From assembly GCA_023101885.1 (NCBI GenBank), contig JALPQD010000102.1, forward strand, positions 4,152,971 through 4,216,970: a stretch of DNA of 64,000 bases, in the 5' to 3' direction. A model generated the notes under the pieces. The model made no database searches. It had not been told where the DNA came from and saw only the letters and a list, made by a program, of their open reading frames with translations. Position numbers and translations under genes: made by a program. This document shows positions 24,488-37,582 of the stretch, piece by piece; within the stretch, counting starts at the first letter, position 1, and the number at the start of each line of letters is the position of its first letter. The DNA is from Typhlomys cinereus. Its lineage: Eukaryota > Chordata > Mammalia > Rodentia > Platacanthomyidae.

Positions 24488-24956
24488 AAAGTTTTTTTTA
24501 ATTTATTTTTTCCACTCACACAAACTTAATAGGTACCCCTCCCTCCCTCCACTCCTCCCTGGATCCCCTTGCTCCCTATCCCCTTTTCCCCTTCTTTCCC
24601 CCCCTCTTCCTTTCTCCCAGTGCTCTCCCCTCCTCATTCTGAAGCATCCTTAACTTTGCATGTCAAACTTCCCTCTGGGTCTTCCTCTCTGATGAGGTGT
24701 AAGAACTCAGTAGTATTGTCTAGAGCTCTTTTTTGTGTTCCCCTTTACCATAGGAATACTATTGTGGCTATTAATCCCTTGTCTCTAAAGATCTTAGAGC
24801 CTGTGATCCATGCTAGACTTTGGGGGGAGAGGGTCAATGACATGTTGGTCATTGCGCAGGTCATGCAAAATTCTATTATGATTACTTCAGCCTTAACGTG
24901 TGTGGAGTATCTTGCATATCATTGCTCCTCCCCATCTTAAGATTGTAAGATTGTAA
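24488..24956 (-). mobile_element. 5'-truncated L1 3'UTR
   Basis: Poly-T start, then the complement of the G-rich tract (ccctccctccactcctcc, 24539 on), gatgaggtgtaag, and catgctagactttgggg to cttgcatatcattgctcc. Truncated in the 3'UTR. The last 25 bp contain aagattgtaag in the opposite orientation to the rest, suggesting a tiny 5' inversion. Confidence 0.88.
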
Positions 24957-25342
24957 AAGAGTTTTTTTTTTAAGATTTATAAGTAAATGTTGGATAATGG
25001 GATGTGTATCTGGAGTGAAAAAAAAATCAGTCAGGAATAGAAGTGGTCAAATACTGGGGCTAGAAAGAATGCCATAAGCCATATTTGTACTGCAGTTTTA
25101 TTTGAAACACCATAACAAATCATAGCTCTTGAATCAAATTAATAGAATGTCAAAATATTTAAGTTAGTGCTTTGAGTTATCTGGCAGCATAGTCAGTATG
25201 AAAATAATCTTTATCTCAAATGAACTCATTAAATTTTTTACCTTCACTAATATTCTGCACTTGACTTTAACTGTACCATCTAATAAACTAGTTAACTTTT
25301 GACAATATTTCCTACTTGACCATAGGCCTTTCAAAGGAAACC
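24957..25342. other. AT-rich intergenic sequence
   Basis: No recognised feature. Confidence 0.45.
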
Positions 25343-25343
25343 T

Positions 25344-25402
<59 letters not shown>

Positions 25403-25404
25403 TT
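25343..25404. repeat. (TTTA)n microsatellite
   Basis: About 15 perfect tetranucleotide units in the tail of a minus-strand SINE. Confidence 0.96.
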
Positions 25405-25659
25405 ATTTTTATTGCACTTGCATGTGTGTCTGTTTATCTGTGTGTACCAGAGGCCACTGTATGTGCTCATGGAAGCCCAAGAGTGATTTAGGAATCATCC
25501 TGGATTATTCAACCTCCTCTTGGCTTTGCTCTGGAGTTCCCTGGGCTCCACCCGCCAGGGTCAGAAGTGCAGGCCATTTTTATATGGAATCCAGATCCAA
25601 ACTCACTTCCTTCTACTTTCAAGACAGAGGCTTAACCCGTGAGCCATCTCTCCAGCTGC
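25343..25659 (-). mobile_element. B2-superfamily SINE with (TTTA)n tail
   Basis: Minus-strand head at 25640-25659 (complement agcagctggagagatggctc). B-box complement (ccaaactcacttcc) near 25600 and GT-rich stretch at 25420-25460. The 3' tail has expanded into (TTTA)n at 25343-25404. Confidence 0.88.
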
Positions 25660-27050
25660 TATGATATAATTCTTTTAAACACCAGCACTTAGTACTTTAG
25701 CTTGTAACAATTAAATAACAATTATGTGTTAAACTCTTGGATAATTCTTTCCACAGTAAATAAACACTAACTCTTTCCCAGGCACTATGCTACATAAGCA
25801 CAGCACAAACAAAACCAAAATGGTTAAAACAGAAGTTAAAAAAGAGAAAAGTGGAAGCTGAGACTGAGAAACATTTAGAGCAGGAAGCACTTGGGTGGAT
25901 ATTAAATGATGAAGTCTACAGTTAAAAGTTGATTGGAGAAAAGATTGAAAACAACCTTAGAGACAACATGCACAAAGCTCAGAGACAAATTACAAAGATA
26001 TTAACTATGACTACAGAATAGTCATGTATGGTACTAGGAATGGAGAAAGCTCCCATTACAGAGAGCATTATGTGGCAGGTAAAGAAGCTTAGAGTTTCAT
26101 GTATAGTTGGTCAATGAAATTCTTGAGGAGAAAGGCACATAATCAAAATTTGTGTGCAGATAGATTGGGCTTGCTGTTATATAGGATGTGGGTCTGAGGT
26201 GGAGCCCTCCAGGAAGAGAGGACTTCAGTTAGAGCTTATTATTATAGTGTAGTTTGAAGAAGAGAACGTTAAACCAAGGCACAGGAAGGTTTAGTGCAAA
26301 AGTGTCTGCAATAAAAAAAAAAGTGAGATATTTAAGAATGGAAATTGACCAGACTTAGAGATTAATTGAATTTGAAGTATATGAAAGAGGAAAGTCAAGA
26401 ATGACTCATACCTGTCTGGTTGATTGATTACAAGCCAATGATTTCATCAAAAAATAATGAAGAAGAAGCAGGTTGATAAAGTGGGGAGCTTGTTGGACAT
26501 ATTGAATTTTAATATGGTCATACTGATGAATAAACACTGGGAAGTTAACTATACTATTTTGGGATTTGGGATAAATCTAGTTTATGCATACAGGTTCATG
26601 ACTTTATGGATATTAGTTTAAAACTTTGGTACTAAAGCAAACTCTCACACAAAGCATAAGTAATGAAAGCACAAAACCTGAAACACAAACAGATGAACTA
26701 GTGCCCAAGAAGGAAACAAAACAGCTTAGAAATTAGAAGAAAGCGTATTTTAGAAGGCAGGAGTTGTAATATTTCAAAGATAACTGATTAACAACAAAGA
26801 GATTACATCATGTAAACACTGGAAATATGAGTGAATTTGGGAATTGGGATGTTATCGATGACCTTTGTAAGAACATTTTCAGGAGATTAGTTAAAGGTGA
26901 AAAATGAATTGCAATGCATCAAAGAACAAATGGCTTTTTAAAAAAAGGTAAAATCATGACAAATCTGAAAGTGGAAGCATTAGAATGGAAAAGAGAGGCT
27001 GAAGAAAGTGGTTAAGATTATCACAGAATGACCTCCACATAATCTCCAGG
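25660..27050. other. Intergenic sequence
   Basis: No gene seen. Part of 26040-26560 has a purine-rich, repeat-like wording that I could not assign to a family with confidence. Confidence 0.4.
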
Positions 27051-27054
27051 ACAT

Positions 27055-27063
27055 CTATCTATC

Positions 27064-27120
<57 letters not shown>

Positions 27121-27143
27121 CCTATCTATCTATCTATCTATCT
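27055..27143. repeat. (TCTA)n microsatellite
   Basis: About 21 near-perfect ctat units with one interruption (acctatc) near 27120. Confidence 0.97.
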
Positions 27144-27520
27144 CTTAAGTAAGCAAATAAGTAAATTAAATACTTAAGTAAAAAAGAATTCCATTTCTAA
27201 GTTTACAAACTGCATATTGCTTTTACTTTACTGATGCCCCTTAACCTCTCTGCATTAGACAAAGTAGATGTGTTCTTGACCAAATTTTCACAGTACCATT
27301 CTATCTTGGGTTTTCCCCTACCATTTTAATTTTTTTCTTTTCTCATATCTCTTTATAATGATGTGATAAAAATTTACTCTTTGGGCCTTTCTATCTTTCA
27401 TGTACCCTCTCTAGAGGATCTTTCTTATTCAACTTCACTATTCTAAAATATGAAACATAAATCTCTGGCTTGCCAAGCTCCATCTCTAGTTCATACTTCC
27501 TTTCTGGACATCATAATTTT

Positions 27521-27562
27521 ATATATATTCATATATATACATATATATACATATATATATTT
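27521..27562. repeat. (ATATATAC)n short tandem repeat
   Basis: Five imperfect ATATATAC/ATATATTC units. Confidence 0.85.
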
Positions 27563-27944
27563 ATACATGTAAATGACACCTGGCACTGGACAGTCTAGAA
27601 CAGAGGTCCTTGTATCTGTTCCTCCTGAATTCTGATCTACTCTTAGGGCAGTAATTCCATTCTTCTAGCTCTTCAGTCAACTTTATTCTTTCTCAAGTAT
27701 TGCCCTCATATTTCATGAGGAATCCAATCTATATATTCTATGGTCCTGTCTCCACAATATACATAAACTCTGACCCTCATCCCACCACTCAATTATTTCC
27801 ATCATTGTCTGGTTTCTTATCTGATTTTTTACTTCAGTATAAATTTCTAATCTTGTCCTCACCTCCCATAACTTTTTCTTCTCAGCTGTCAAAGTGAAAA
27901 AAAAAAATAAATTCAGGACATACTGCTCTTTGGCACAAACTTAT

Positions 27945-28090
27945 CTAATGGCTTATTGTTATGGCATGATAGTTTATGTCCTCCAGAGTTCATATACTAA
28001 ATTCCTCATCTTCAAAGTGATAGTATGAAATAAAGGATTTGAGAAATAGATGATGAGAGAGGAACTCCATTAACAAAATTCATATCCTTT
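27945..28090 (+). mobile_element. MaLR-type LTR scrap (MLT1/MST-like)
   Basis: atgatagtttatgtcctcca then agagttcatatactaaattc follows the start of mammalian MaLR LTRs; the rest is decayed. Old non-autonomous LTR element with no coding sequence. Confidence 0.4.
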
Positions 28091-28749
28091 CAAAACATAC
28101 CCTAGATATCTAGCTAGTCCCCTCTGCCATTTGAGGAACTAAATTTTTAAAGTAATAAATAATCTTGTTGAGCCAGTTGTAGGTAGCTTTATGTAACAGT
28201 CACTAATCACAGATACAAATATGTAAATCTGATTTCATTTATTGGAAGGACAATTTTACATTAATTTATGACATTTTGGTTTCTTTGGAACTTGTAGGAG
28301 TCTCGACTGGTTTAGTTCATGCTCTAGGATGTAAGCAATTCCTGGGCTCCTGCAACAGCATGGTATGTCTGAGTTTAGCCACTAAGACACAGGCAATGAA
28401 CATGAAGAAAGGAAGGACCAGTGCACTCAACCTTGCCTCTCTCAGGCTCCATCTCTGGCAGCAACTTTGACCCTCTTGTCTTCTAGACAGACAACCAAGC
28501 TATCACATCACTGTCTTTACAAAACAACTTCCTCTGTTTCTTTGCTCTGGAGTCATAAGGGCAGGAGTTTTAATTGCTCCACCAGCTTCCTAAGATTTTA
28601 CAATGTTTATTTCACGAAAATAAATTCCTTGCTTCAAATTCCCTCAGTTGTGTGTATGAAAAGGGATTTTTAGTCTTTTGATACTGTCCTGCCACTCCCC
28701 TTGCTGATTCAGTTTTTGCTTTAGAATCTATGATAAATTAAATTGATCT

Positions 28750-29000
28750 CTAGTTCAAATATTGAATACCTAACCCCTATCTCAAAACATGACTAGTGAT
28801 GCAGTCATATGATGAAGTCATATGGATGGCCTTAACTCAAAATGACTAGTGAGTGTTCTCATGAGAGAGAGATTAGGACTCTGATGTAGACACAGAGGAG
28901 GAAGACTTTGTGAAGATAAAGAAAAAAACAAAATCTGTAATCAACGAAGAAACCCTTCCAAGAAAATGTTCAGAGTTTGCAAATTGTGCCTTCTGTGTTC
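28750..29000 (+). mobile_element. MaLR-type LTR fragment (MLT1-like)
   Basis: aatacctaacccctatctc, tatggatggcc, gactagtgagtgttctcatg, gagattaggactctgatgta and gaagactttgtgaag are in the order expected in MLT1-family LTRs. Only an LTR part, no coding region. Confidence 0.5.
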
Positions 29001-29344
29001 AAATGTAATGAGAACTATTTGACATGTAATTTAAATGTGTGGCACTCAAGCATACCACTGCATCTGGCAATTAGAATTTACTGTGTATACTCCTCAGAGA
29101 TATAGTGGAAAGTGTAAGAATCATATGAGTGGTCAGCCTCTTGTAGTTCTTTGCTATTTGGACATACACCCATCTGAAAGAAGAGATTTTTAATGTTTCA
29201 TTGAAAAATAGAGACAAGGTAGACATAAGACACAAGTTAGAAAAATGGTATGAAAAACAGTTATACTAGTTATACTCAGTTTTTGTCCTTCTAATATATA
29301 TTACAATTTGCTATCATTTTCTTTTATAAATTATTCAATTTCAT

Positions 29345-29466
29345 CTGACTTACCGACTTGAAACTAACAAGAGCAAGGATTATATCTGCCTAGTTTACAG
29401 TTGCATTCCAGAAGCTAGCCCAGTGATTATTAAACAATCAGCACACTATTTCTTTAATAAATAAAA
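29345..29466 (+). mobile_element. L2-like 3' end
   Basis: gagcaaggattatatctgcc, agtttacagttgcattccag and tttctttaataaataaaag resemble the ancient LINE-2 3' terminus. Weak. Confidence 0.4.
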
Positions 29467-29664
29467 GAAGGAAAAAAAGAGTACAAGTATAGCCTGTTAC
29501 TTGTACATGTAAGACATTAATAAGAATCAGATGCAAAAAATCAATATTCTATCACTCAGGTATCAGTATCTTTAAAAAGAATCAATAATGCTGAACCAAG
29601 AGATATTGCATGCCTCAGAAGCTCAGAGGAAGTTGTAGTTACTGAAGAGATACTGAAATAACCA

Positions 29665-29708
29665 AGAAGGGGAGAGGGAAAAGAAAAAGAAAGAGAGAAG
29701 AGAAGAAG

Positions 29709-29741
<33 letters not shown>

Positions 29742-29769
29742 AAAGAAGAGAGAAAGAGAGAGAGAGAGA
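29665..29769. repeat. Purine-rich low-complexity tract
   Basis: About 105 bases of almost pure A/G including (GGA)n and (GA)n runs on the plus strand. Confidence 0.95.
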
Positions 29770-32700
29770 CTATGGTTGTTCTGTCAGTGTTGACTGAATA
29801 TTTTGCATATTGCAAATCCGTGTTTCTCTAAGATGCTATTCATGTCAAAGCCTGGCTGTCACAGCAGAGTTACACTTTGAATGCTCTCTGTGAAACCAGA
29901 GGCTGGCATGAAGTCTACCAGGCACTTCAATGATGACCACCTGCAAGACCCTCTAGGATATCACTGACTTTCTGGCCTCTGTGGATCTATTAGCCCATCT
30001 GATAAAAAGGAGGAACCTCAGGGCACCCAGTACTCTGAAGTATGTTATTCCTGTCCCCTCAGGCTGACTGGAGTGCCCATCTGCCTTGGTTTGCAACAAC
30101 TGCAAAGAAGCCCAGCATGCAGGGAATGATATATCTACTGGGGAAGGGAGAATGTCAGTTCTTAAAATGCTTGTCAGTTAATAAAATTGCCTCTAAGGGC
30201 CTGAGGTAATTTTTATGCATTGTGGTGAAATATTCAAATCTAACTCCAGATATTTGGCACCTTCCTACAGAGTATAATTCAGTAGCATTAAGTTGATGAC
30301 TTCTTGTATTTAGATGATTATCACAGACTTTTCATTCATAGATGCTACTGTTTGTCACATTTTCAGCTTACAAAATGATGGTGAAATATTTATATGAATT
30401 CTAGTACTGTTATCTATCAATAAATATTTTATATATATAATACTCAGTATTCAATAACCACACATCTAGCAATCTGTATGACTTTATCATATAGCAGTCT
30501 TGACAATAGTTTAGAAAGACAGAAATTAACTTATTTAAAGTTGTTTGTAATCATTTTATCAATTAAATTCATTCTAAATATATACATCAAGCTAGCAAAG
30601 TAATATATATAATACATAAATTCAGCTTGATATTACAAAAAAAATTCTAACAGCTTCTCTTCTTCTCTACAAAACTAAGTTTTGTTTCTCCAAACTGGAC
30701 AAAAATTGGTTAAATGCTGGATTGAAGAACAGCATGTTCAAGGTTTGACAATTGTTTTAATAGACTTACCAAGAAAGTTTTAAAGAACATTGTATTTGCC
30801 AATTATTTGCAATGAATTACACATTCTAAAATATTCAACATTCAGAAGAGACATGCCTCACAAACAACTAAAATTTTGTAAAGTCAGCTGTTCATCTTTG
30901 TTAGGGTGAAAACTGACCAGTTCCATCTATGCCTTTACTATGAGCACTGGCCTCTCCAACAGCTCCAAAGAATTTGCCTGAGAGTTTCAAGGTGATAGAT
31001 GGTATGAGAATGCAGATAACTAAACTGGATAAAACCTTATGAGCAGTGAGCTAATCAATTGCTAACAAAACATAATTATGAAATGACTCTCTCTGCATGG
31101 AGATATATTGGCTATAGGTTACCCAGAAAACAAACATCCTTCAGAGACTTACCACTCAGCAGAGACGGTTTACACTGAAACCATTAGTTTAAAAATGTTG
31201 AATGTTAGGGAAGGGAAGTAGAAGGCACATTAGACACCACAGAAAAGTGAACTAAAGCTCGTTTAGAAAGGAAATGAGAAGAGAAAGAAGAGAAGTGATG
31301 CAAACTGAACCAGCATGTATCCAAAACTACTGGGAAAAAAATGAGCAGGTCTGAAGCTATTCCTCGGGAAACAATGGATTCAGAATATAACTGTGTCACT
31401 CTTCGTAAGCACTTCTCAAGGAATACAAAATGAAAATCCTTGTTCTCTCTATCTCCACCATTTTACAATGCACTTGGGATGAAGCACAGTGATGGCTGGA
31501 GAAGGGGCAGAGTTGGAACCGAGCTGCACCTTACTGCTCATCCTTAGGGACGCACACATGCACATATGCAACTGTAGAACGCCCATTCCCAAGATAGCAT
31601 GCCTCTCCCATATGGCGATACAACCTGCCTCCTCACTCCCTGGGTGAAAGTTGGCAAACCTAATTCACACATTCTCTTCCAGGATAAATCAGGGTTTTTG
31701 AATAATTGCTAAAAAATTGACTGCTGCTTAAACATCATTCTACTTTAATTTATAAAGAAGTGTCACTGGGCAACGTTTTTAAAAAACTCCTTGTACTTTA
31801 ATTTTTTTAGGAAAGGTAAAGGTTCATTTATATATTTCTTTAACTTTACCCCTGGAGAAGAAGACCAGAAAACCTGAGAAATAATTGACTTGCTAAAAAT
31901 CATAAGCTAATTAAAATCAAAGCTGAAGTGAAAATTCTAATTGTTATTCTAATGTCATTTCTATGAATATAAATAGATTTTTTAAAGTTCTTTATATTGC
32001 TACTACCAAACAAATACAAAAAATGATTGACTGCAGAACTAACCGTAGAGCAAAATTACTATCACTAATGGTACTAGCTAAACTTTCTAAGTAATGAGAC
32101 TGAATCTTGAGATTAAAATAATAATGATAATTAAAATAGCAATAATAATTTGGGTTAAAGTCACAGATTTTGCAGGGATACTAGACAATGATAAGAAACT
32201 AGCAAGTGTGCTATTACAATAACAGGCATTTAAATACAGATATAATAATGACTGTTTAATTATTTTCTCCAAGAACCTGTAAGCTTCTTAATTTGGATGG
32301 CATATGCAAACATTTCATCCACACAAAAAGTGCAAGGAATCCTTTCCATTGCGTTGCTTTAACACATTTGTTCTCCCATAAGGTATACACAGGCATTTCA
32401 CACCAAAGCCAATAACAAGCAACTCTGTAAGAATATTTTACTGACTAAAGACAAATCCAGATGCCCATCAAGGAAAGGCAACAGACATTGATCCTTCTCT
32501 GTATCAACACTTGGCCAATTGGGCGCTTTTCATTGTGCACATGCACATTTTGTGTCTTCTATAAGAAGCAGCATCAAAATATCTTATTTCCTGTGTCTCT
32601 GTTTATCCTTCAAAAGAAGAAGCTATAGAGTATCATGGTAAACAGAGTCAAAGAAGTGACTCACTTCAAGTGCATGAAAGGCTGCTTTGCTCACATAGCA

Positions 32701-32795
32701 ACAATGAACCATAATAGGCTTTAAAATGGAACACATTCTTTCTACATCTCTCTTTCTCTCTCTCTCCCTCTCTCTCTCTCTTTCTAGCTCTCTAG

Positions 32796-32829
<34 letters not shown>

Positions 32830-35240
32830 GAATATTTGCTACTTGGATTTTTTTGTTGTCTCAAAAATAAGATAGGGTTGGGCACGAATGAGCATCTTTC
32901 AAATTCTCCATCTCCTGAGTAAGTATCCAATGCGACTTGCCTTGATAACTAAATTTATTATTAACTGTGTATTTCATGATGTTAGTGACAATATGTTAAT
33001 GTGATTTTTCACGTCCTCCTGCAGTGAACAGATGGCTCCTTTTACTTTACTTTCCACATCAAGTGTGATTATTTCTTGGTGCCAAAAGCCACCTGCCGCT
33101 CTTCGGTCTCCAGTCTAATTTTTTATGTTGGTAAAACACAGCAGGACTTGTTATCAGTTGGATGGCATCTTAATAAAAGGAGACATGCCAACATATTGAC
33201 ATCATGTTCAAGGGGAAATTTCAGCCCCTTAAACCCTTAACCCCTTTCCCCACCCCCTTTCAAAAAGTGAGGGAAGAATACAAAAAACAAACAAATAAAC
33301 AAACAATCAAAATGCATAGATCCCAGCAGCTTCAAGATGTGATTACAATTGCTGGGACTAGAGCCAAGATGCTGAATTGGCCTCTCTTTGTTCCTAAACC
33401 CAAGCACCTCACTTAGGCCTCTGATCTTCCATCCTGTGTAATGATAATTAGCTGTAACATATTCCAAAGTCAAATGTAAGCAGGAATACATTAACATTGA
33501 GATCAGTGTCAGGGAAGTTTTCACTGGGAAAATGACAAAGAACAAGCATGCATGCACACACATTCAAAAACTTCAAAATTCGAATATTTAGAAAAATAAC
33601 CTTCAAACCTGTGATTATTAAGCTTTTTGGCTTGTTTGTCATGAATGCTTCCCTAGAATGCCTAGACCTCCTAATGTGAATGCACTGACTCCCAAGGCCC
33701 ACTCTTAACAGAAAACATGAGTAATAAACCACAGTAGCTTGCTTTAATATTTTCATTCTTCATTAGAACAAAAGGGGAAAGTGTATTAGGTGATTTGTGG
33801 TCCAAGAAGAGGTCTTCCAGGCGATTGGATGGCATGACTCTCAACAGCTGGTCCAGCACATTTGGGAACAGCATGTAGAAAAATGCATCAGTGTTTTGAA
33901 GAGTACCAACTGTGATGATGCATTGGTTATGACATAGTCTAGAAGAATCAAAATTCCTAGCTACAGTCTCTGTGAATCGTGCCCTTATAGCCAGGTGATA
34001 GACATTCGCATTCAAGTCTAAGATATGCAAATTCATGAAATCTAGACTTCCATTCTTGTAAAGAAAAAAAAAAGAAAATGGAATTCTTGAATATTTGACT
34101 AAAATATTGGCTAAAAGCCAAGGTGTTAAAACAGGCAGCTGGTTATTCTGGGATATATAAATTTTATCAAAAGCAAAAGAAAATGATTATGATAAAAGGG
34201 CAAAAATCTTAATAAAGTTATTTGAAATGAATGGCTTTCTTGGGAACAACTATAAGTAGATTATTTGAACACAGGATTTCTCAAATTGACCTAAATTATG
34301 GAGTAGTGTTATGCCTTTCAGCTGTCTATCCAATCACAAGACCCTAAGTGAAATTATTTTTATTAACTATATTTTACAGCTCTATCACCTTCTTATTCTG
34401 CAATATAGTTTACTAACTGCCATAGTTGTAAAGTTAAATGTCCTTCAAAAGTCTTTGTATTCAAGATTGTCTCCCACAAAGACACTATTGGGGGGTGGTT
34501 GACTTTTAGAAGGAGAGTGCATAGGAAGGTACTCAGGTCGTCAAGAACATGTTACTGAGGGATTGTCTGATCTTTATCTACTTCTTGGTCAAGAGGGGAA
34601 GAGTTTGATCTACCAACTATTTTTATAGTTTTGCTTTCCAGTGGTCCAAACCAACAGATTCACTCGATCATAGAAGAAACTGTTTGAGACTGAGAAAAGA
34701 TATAAATGGGAAGATCAGAACCAAGAAGATACAGGAATAGACCGGGACAGAGAGCTGCTACAAAAGCCAGATTTGCTATGGACTTTGGGTAGAGTACACA
34801 GAACATTCTCCTCACATTACAGAGAATAAGTAATTATAGACAGAATATCATCCATGTTGTCCTTGTACTACCTAATGAATTTGAAAAGTAAAACCAAAGG
34901 AACTGATCTATTCCAAGTAGTTCATCTCAAATAAAGCTCATCGAAGATTCATAGGAATGCAAGTGTATCCTGCACCCTACTGAGCAATATATAATGCCTG
35001 GCATTTACCAGACATGCAAAGAACTAGCAAAATACAAATCATAATGAAATCATCAACTCAAATTTGAAAAGAAATTGATACATGTTAGTATTAGCAGAAA
35101 ATAAAATTAAAAGTTATTCTAACTATATTTTGGATGCTCCACAAAGTTCAGTAGATATTTAAAAAACCCAAATTCAACTTCTAGGCATGATTCCCTTTTG
35201 TTAAGTGAAACATACATTGAATAAATCCTTGGGAGATGAG
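29770..35240. other. 5.5-kb largely unique intergenic block
   Basis: The longest stretch with almost no young repeat. Contains the CT/CA microsatellite near 32.8 kb. Several parts (29.8-30.1, 31.4-31.7, 32.93-33.2 kb) have balanced, non-repetitive composition. No splice-coherent exons, RNA genes or convincing coding frames were seen; a 121-codon minus frame at 33671-34036 lacks family resemblance. Confidence 0.5.
32745..32828. repeat. (CT)n-(CA)n compound microsatellite
   Basis: Imperfect CT run to 32811, then CA to 32828. Confidence 0.95.
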
Positions 35241-35249
35241 ATATTGGAG

Positions 35250-35600
35250 GTTAGTGAACTCAAAGACAGAGCAATTTTAAACTGTAATTTTAAACACAGA
35301 TTGAAAGGAAAAGGAATAGAATAGCAGTAAGCTCATAAAAAATTCAACCTGTACAATTTGAGACCTTGAAGAAAGGAGAGAAGATATCTAAAGAGATAAT
35401 GGCCACTGATTTTTCAAAGTCAGTGAAAGAGGTAAACATGCAGATTTGAGTAATTCCATGAACAGCAAACACCAAAGGAAAGGAGAGGTGAGAAGTTTAC
35501 CATAGGCAAATTATGATAAAACTGACCAAAATCTCTACAGGCAGTGAGCAAGCTGAAAATAAACATGATAGCAACACATCCAAGACAAAGAAAGAGGAGA
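35250..35600 (+). mobile_element. Ancient L1 ORF1-region fragment (L1M-type)
   Basis: gagaagatatctaaagagat, agtcagtgaaagaggtaaac and caccaaaggaaaggagaggt resemble the region before the RRM of old mammalian L1 ORF1. Highly decayed. Confidence 0.4.
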
Positions 35601-35704
35601 TGGTGCTACAGTGCTGCCCCTTGTATACCTACTCTGTAAGATATCACAGAGTAGGGATATCACACACACACAAACACACACACAAAGCAGAAGTAACTCA
35701 CTCA

Positions 35705-37515
35705 ATTTCAAACTATATTACAGAACCATAATAATAAAAACAGCATGGTATTTGAACAAAAAAGACACATGGATCAATGGATCCACAAGACACAACTGTA
35801 AGGCCATGCACCTACAATCATCTAATATTTGACTGGGATGTCAAAAATGCACAATGGAGAAAGGACATCATTTTTAACAAGTGGTACTGGGAGAACTGGA
35901 TATCTATATGATAATGTACCTATTATCTCTCACCCTGCATGAAAATTAGCTCCAAATGGAACAAAGACCTCAGTGTTATACTAGACACACTGAATCTCCC
36001 AGAAGAAAGAATAGGGAGTATAGTAGAACTGATCTGTTTAGGTAAAGATTGCCAGCATAGAATCTCATCTGTTTAGGAATAAAGTCAACAAATCAGCAAA
36101 TGGGATCTCAAAAAACTATACACTTCCTATTCTGCTAAAGAAATCATTAATTGCATAAAAAAGGCAACCTACAGAGTGGAAGAAAATATTTGCAAGACAC
36201 ATATCTAATAGAGAATTGGTACCAAGAATATACAAAGACATCAAAAAAACAAATAATACAATAAAAACTAAAAATCGAGTTACCATATGATCCAGTTATA
36301 CCATTGCTGGGAATATTCTCAAGGAGTTATATCATATTATACAGACACATGTACAGTCATGTTCATCACAATTCTATTTACAATAAAAACAAATGGAATC
36401 ATCCTAGATATCCAATACTGGATGAATGGATAATGAAAATGTGCTATATATACACAATGGAATACTATTCCATTGTCAAGAAAAATGAAATTATGAAATT
36501 CAATGTCAAGTGGAAGATATAATATCTTGTGATATTATGCTTCAGAGATGTAAGGTCAGACACAGAAAGTGAAGTTCAACATGTTCTCCCTTATAAGTAG
36601 ATGGTAATACTGAAATATCAAATGATATGCTTAATATGAAACATCTATAATAGCTGTAATCTAGAAAGGGATTGGGGAGGTGAATGCTAAAATGGAGAAG
36701 GTGATAAAACACAGGGGGCAAGAGGGTAATTAAAAAAAGAGGGAGGGGAGACCACAGGTGTTAGTTGGGACAAACTCCTTAGTGATAATTGTAGATGCTT
36801 GATAACTGATAGTGAGCTACCATGTAAATATTTACTTTTATACTCTCATAGCAAAGAAACACTAAAACCACAAATATCCTTCTGCAATGGAGGAAATGCA
36901 ATGTAGAGAACCACAACAGGCTAAAGATCAAAGTGAAAGCCATTAAGCCATTAAGTGGGCCCTTACACAGGACATTTAAATCATCCCTCATCCCATAAAT
37001 AAGGGGACCTTGGAAGTGGGGGTCAATAATTTCTCCCGAGGTGAAAATAAATACCCTCAGACAGAAGCTTCTCTTCCAATCAAGGCTTCCATACACAAGA
37101 ACTCAGTACAATGATACTTACCTCCACTAGATCTCCACAATAGCTGATATATCAAAATATCACCACAGAGAAACGAGACTCCCAAGAGACATGCTGTCAC
37201 CCTGAGAGACTGTGTGGAACTGGTACAAGTCATGAGAGGGCAAGATTATTAACTCCACAATTAGCCCCACGGGTGGCCTGATCATCGGCCAGGTGATCAC
37301 CCAGGTATATACCAAGACAGGAATCCTAGATGAGGCCCAATAGAGCCCACAAACAAGGGGATGGGGAAGTAGACTGGTTGAAAAGTGGAACAACTGTGGT
37401 GCTTTAGAATGAGGGAAAAGGAGGGTAGTGGGGAAGAAACATGAATTCATTATACTTGTATATGAAAACCTCAAAAAACAGAAGAAAGAATACTCCACCC
37501 AGAAGCTCAAAAAGC
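35705..37515 (+). mobile_element. Old 5'-truncated L1 (Lx-like age) with long 3'UTR
   Basis: ORF2 C-terminal wording is visible: taataaaaacagcatgg, then Asn-Ile-Asp-Trp-Asp / Trp-Arg-Lys codons near 35820-35860, and WIMKMCYIYTMEYYS in the frame at 36304-36522. A 3'UTR follows (cttctgcaatggaggaaatg, about 36880), with end catgaattcattatacttgt at 37440. A gap in ORF2 near 36240-36275 drops several hundred bases. Ends at least 50 bp before the younger L1 upstream of Gk2. Confidence 0.75.
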
Positions 37516-37582
37516 TCTGATAGTTCTTACTACACAGCCTCCTACATAGACGGTCTGTTTACATTTAAAGCACTTCCAAGGT

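Noticed and set aside
26040..26560. Possible old interspersed repeat
   Set aside because: Weak wording similarity only; no family could be assigned from sequence reading.
27055..27143. CRISPR-like regular repeats
   Set aside because: Tetranucleotide microsatellite in a mammalian genome; no spacers.
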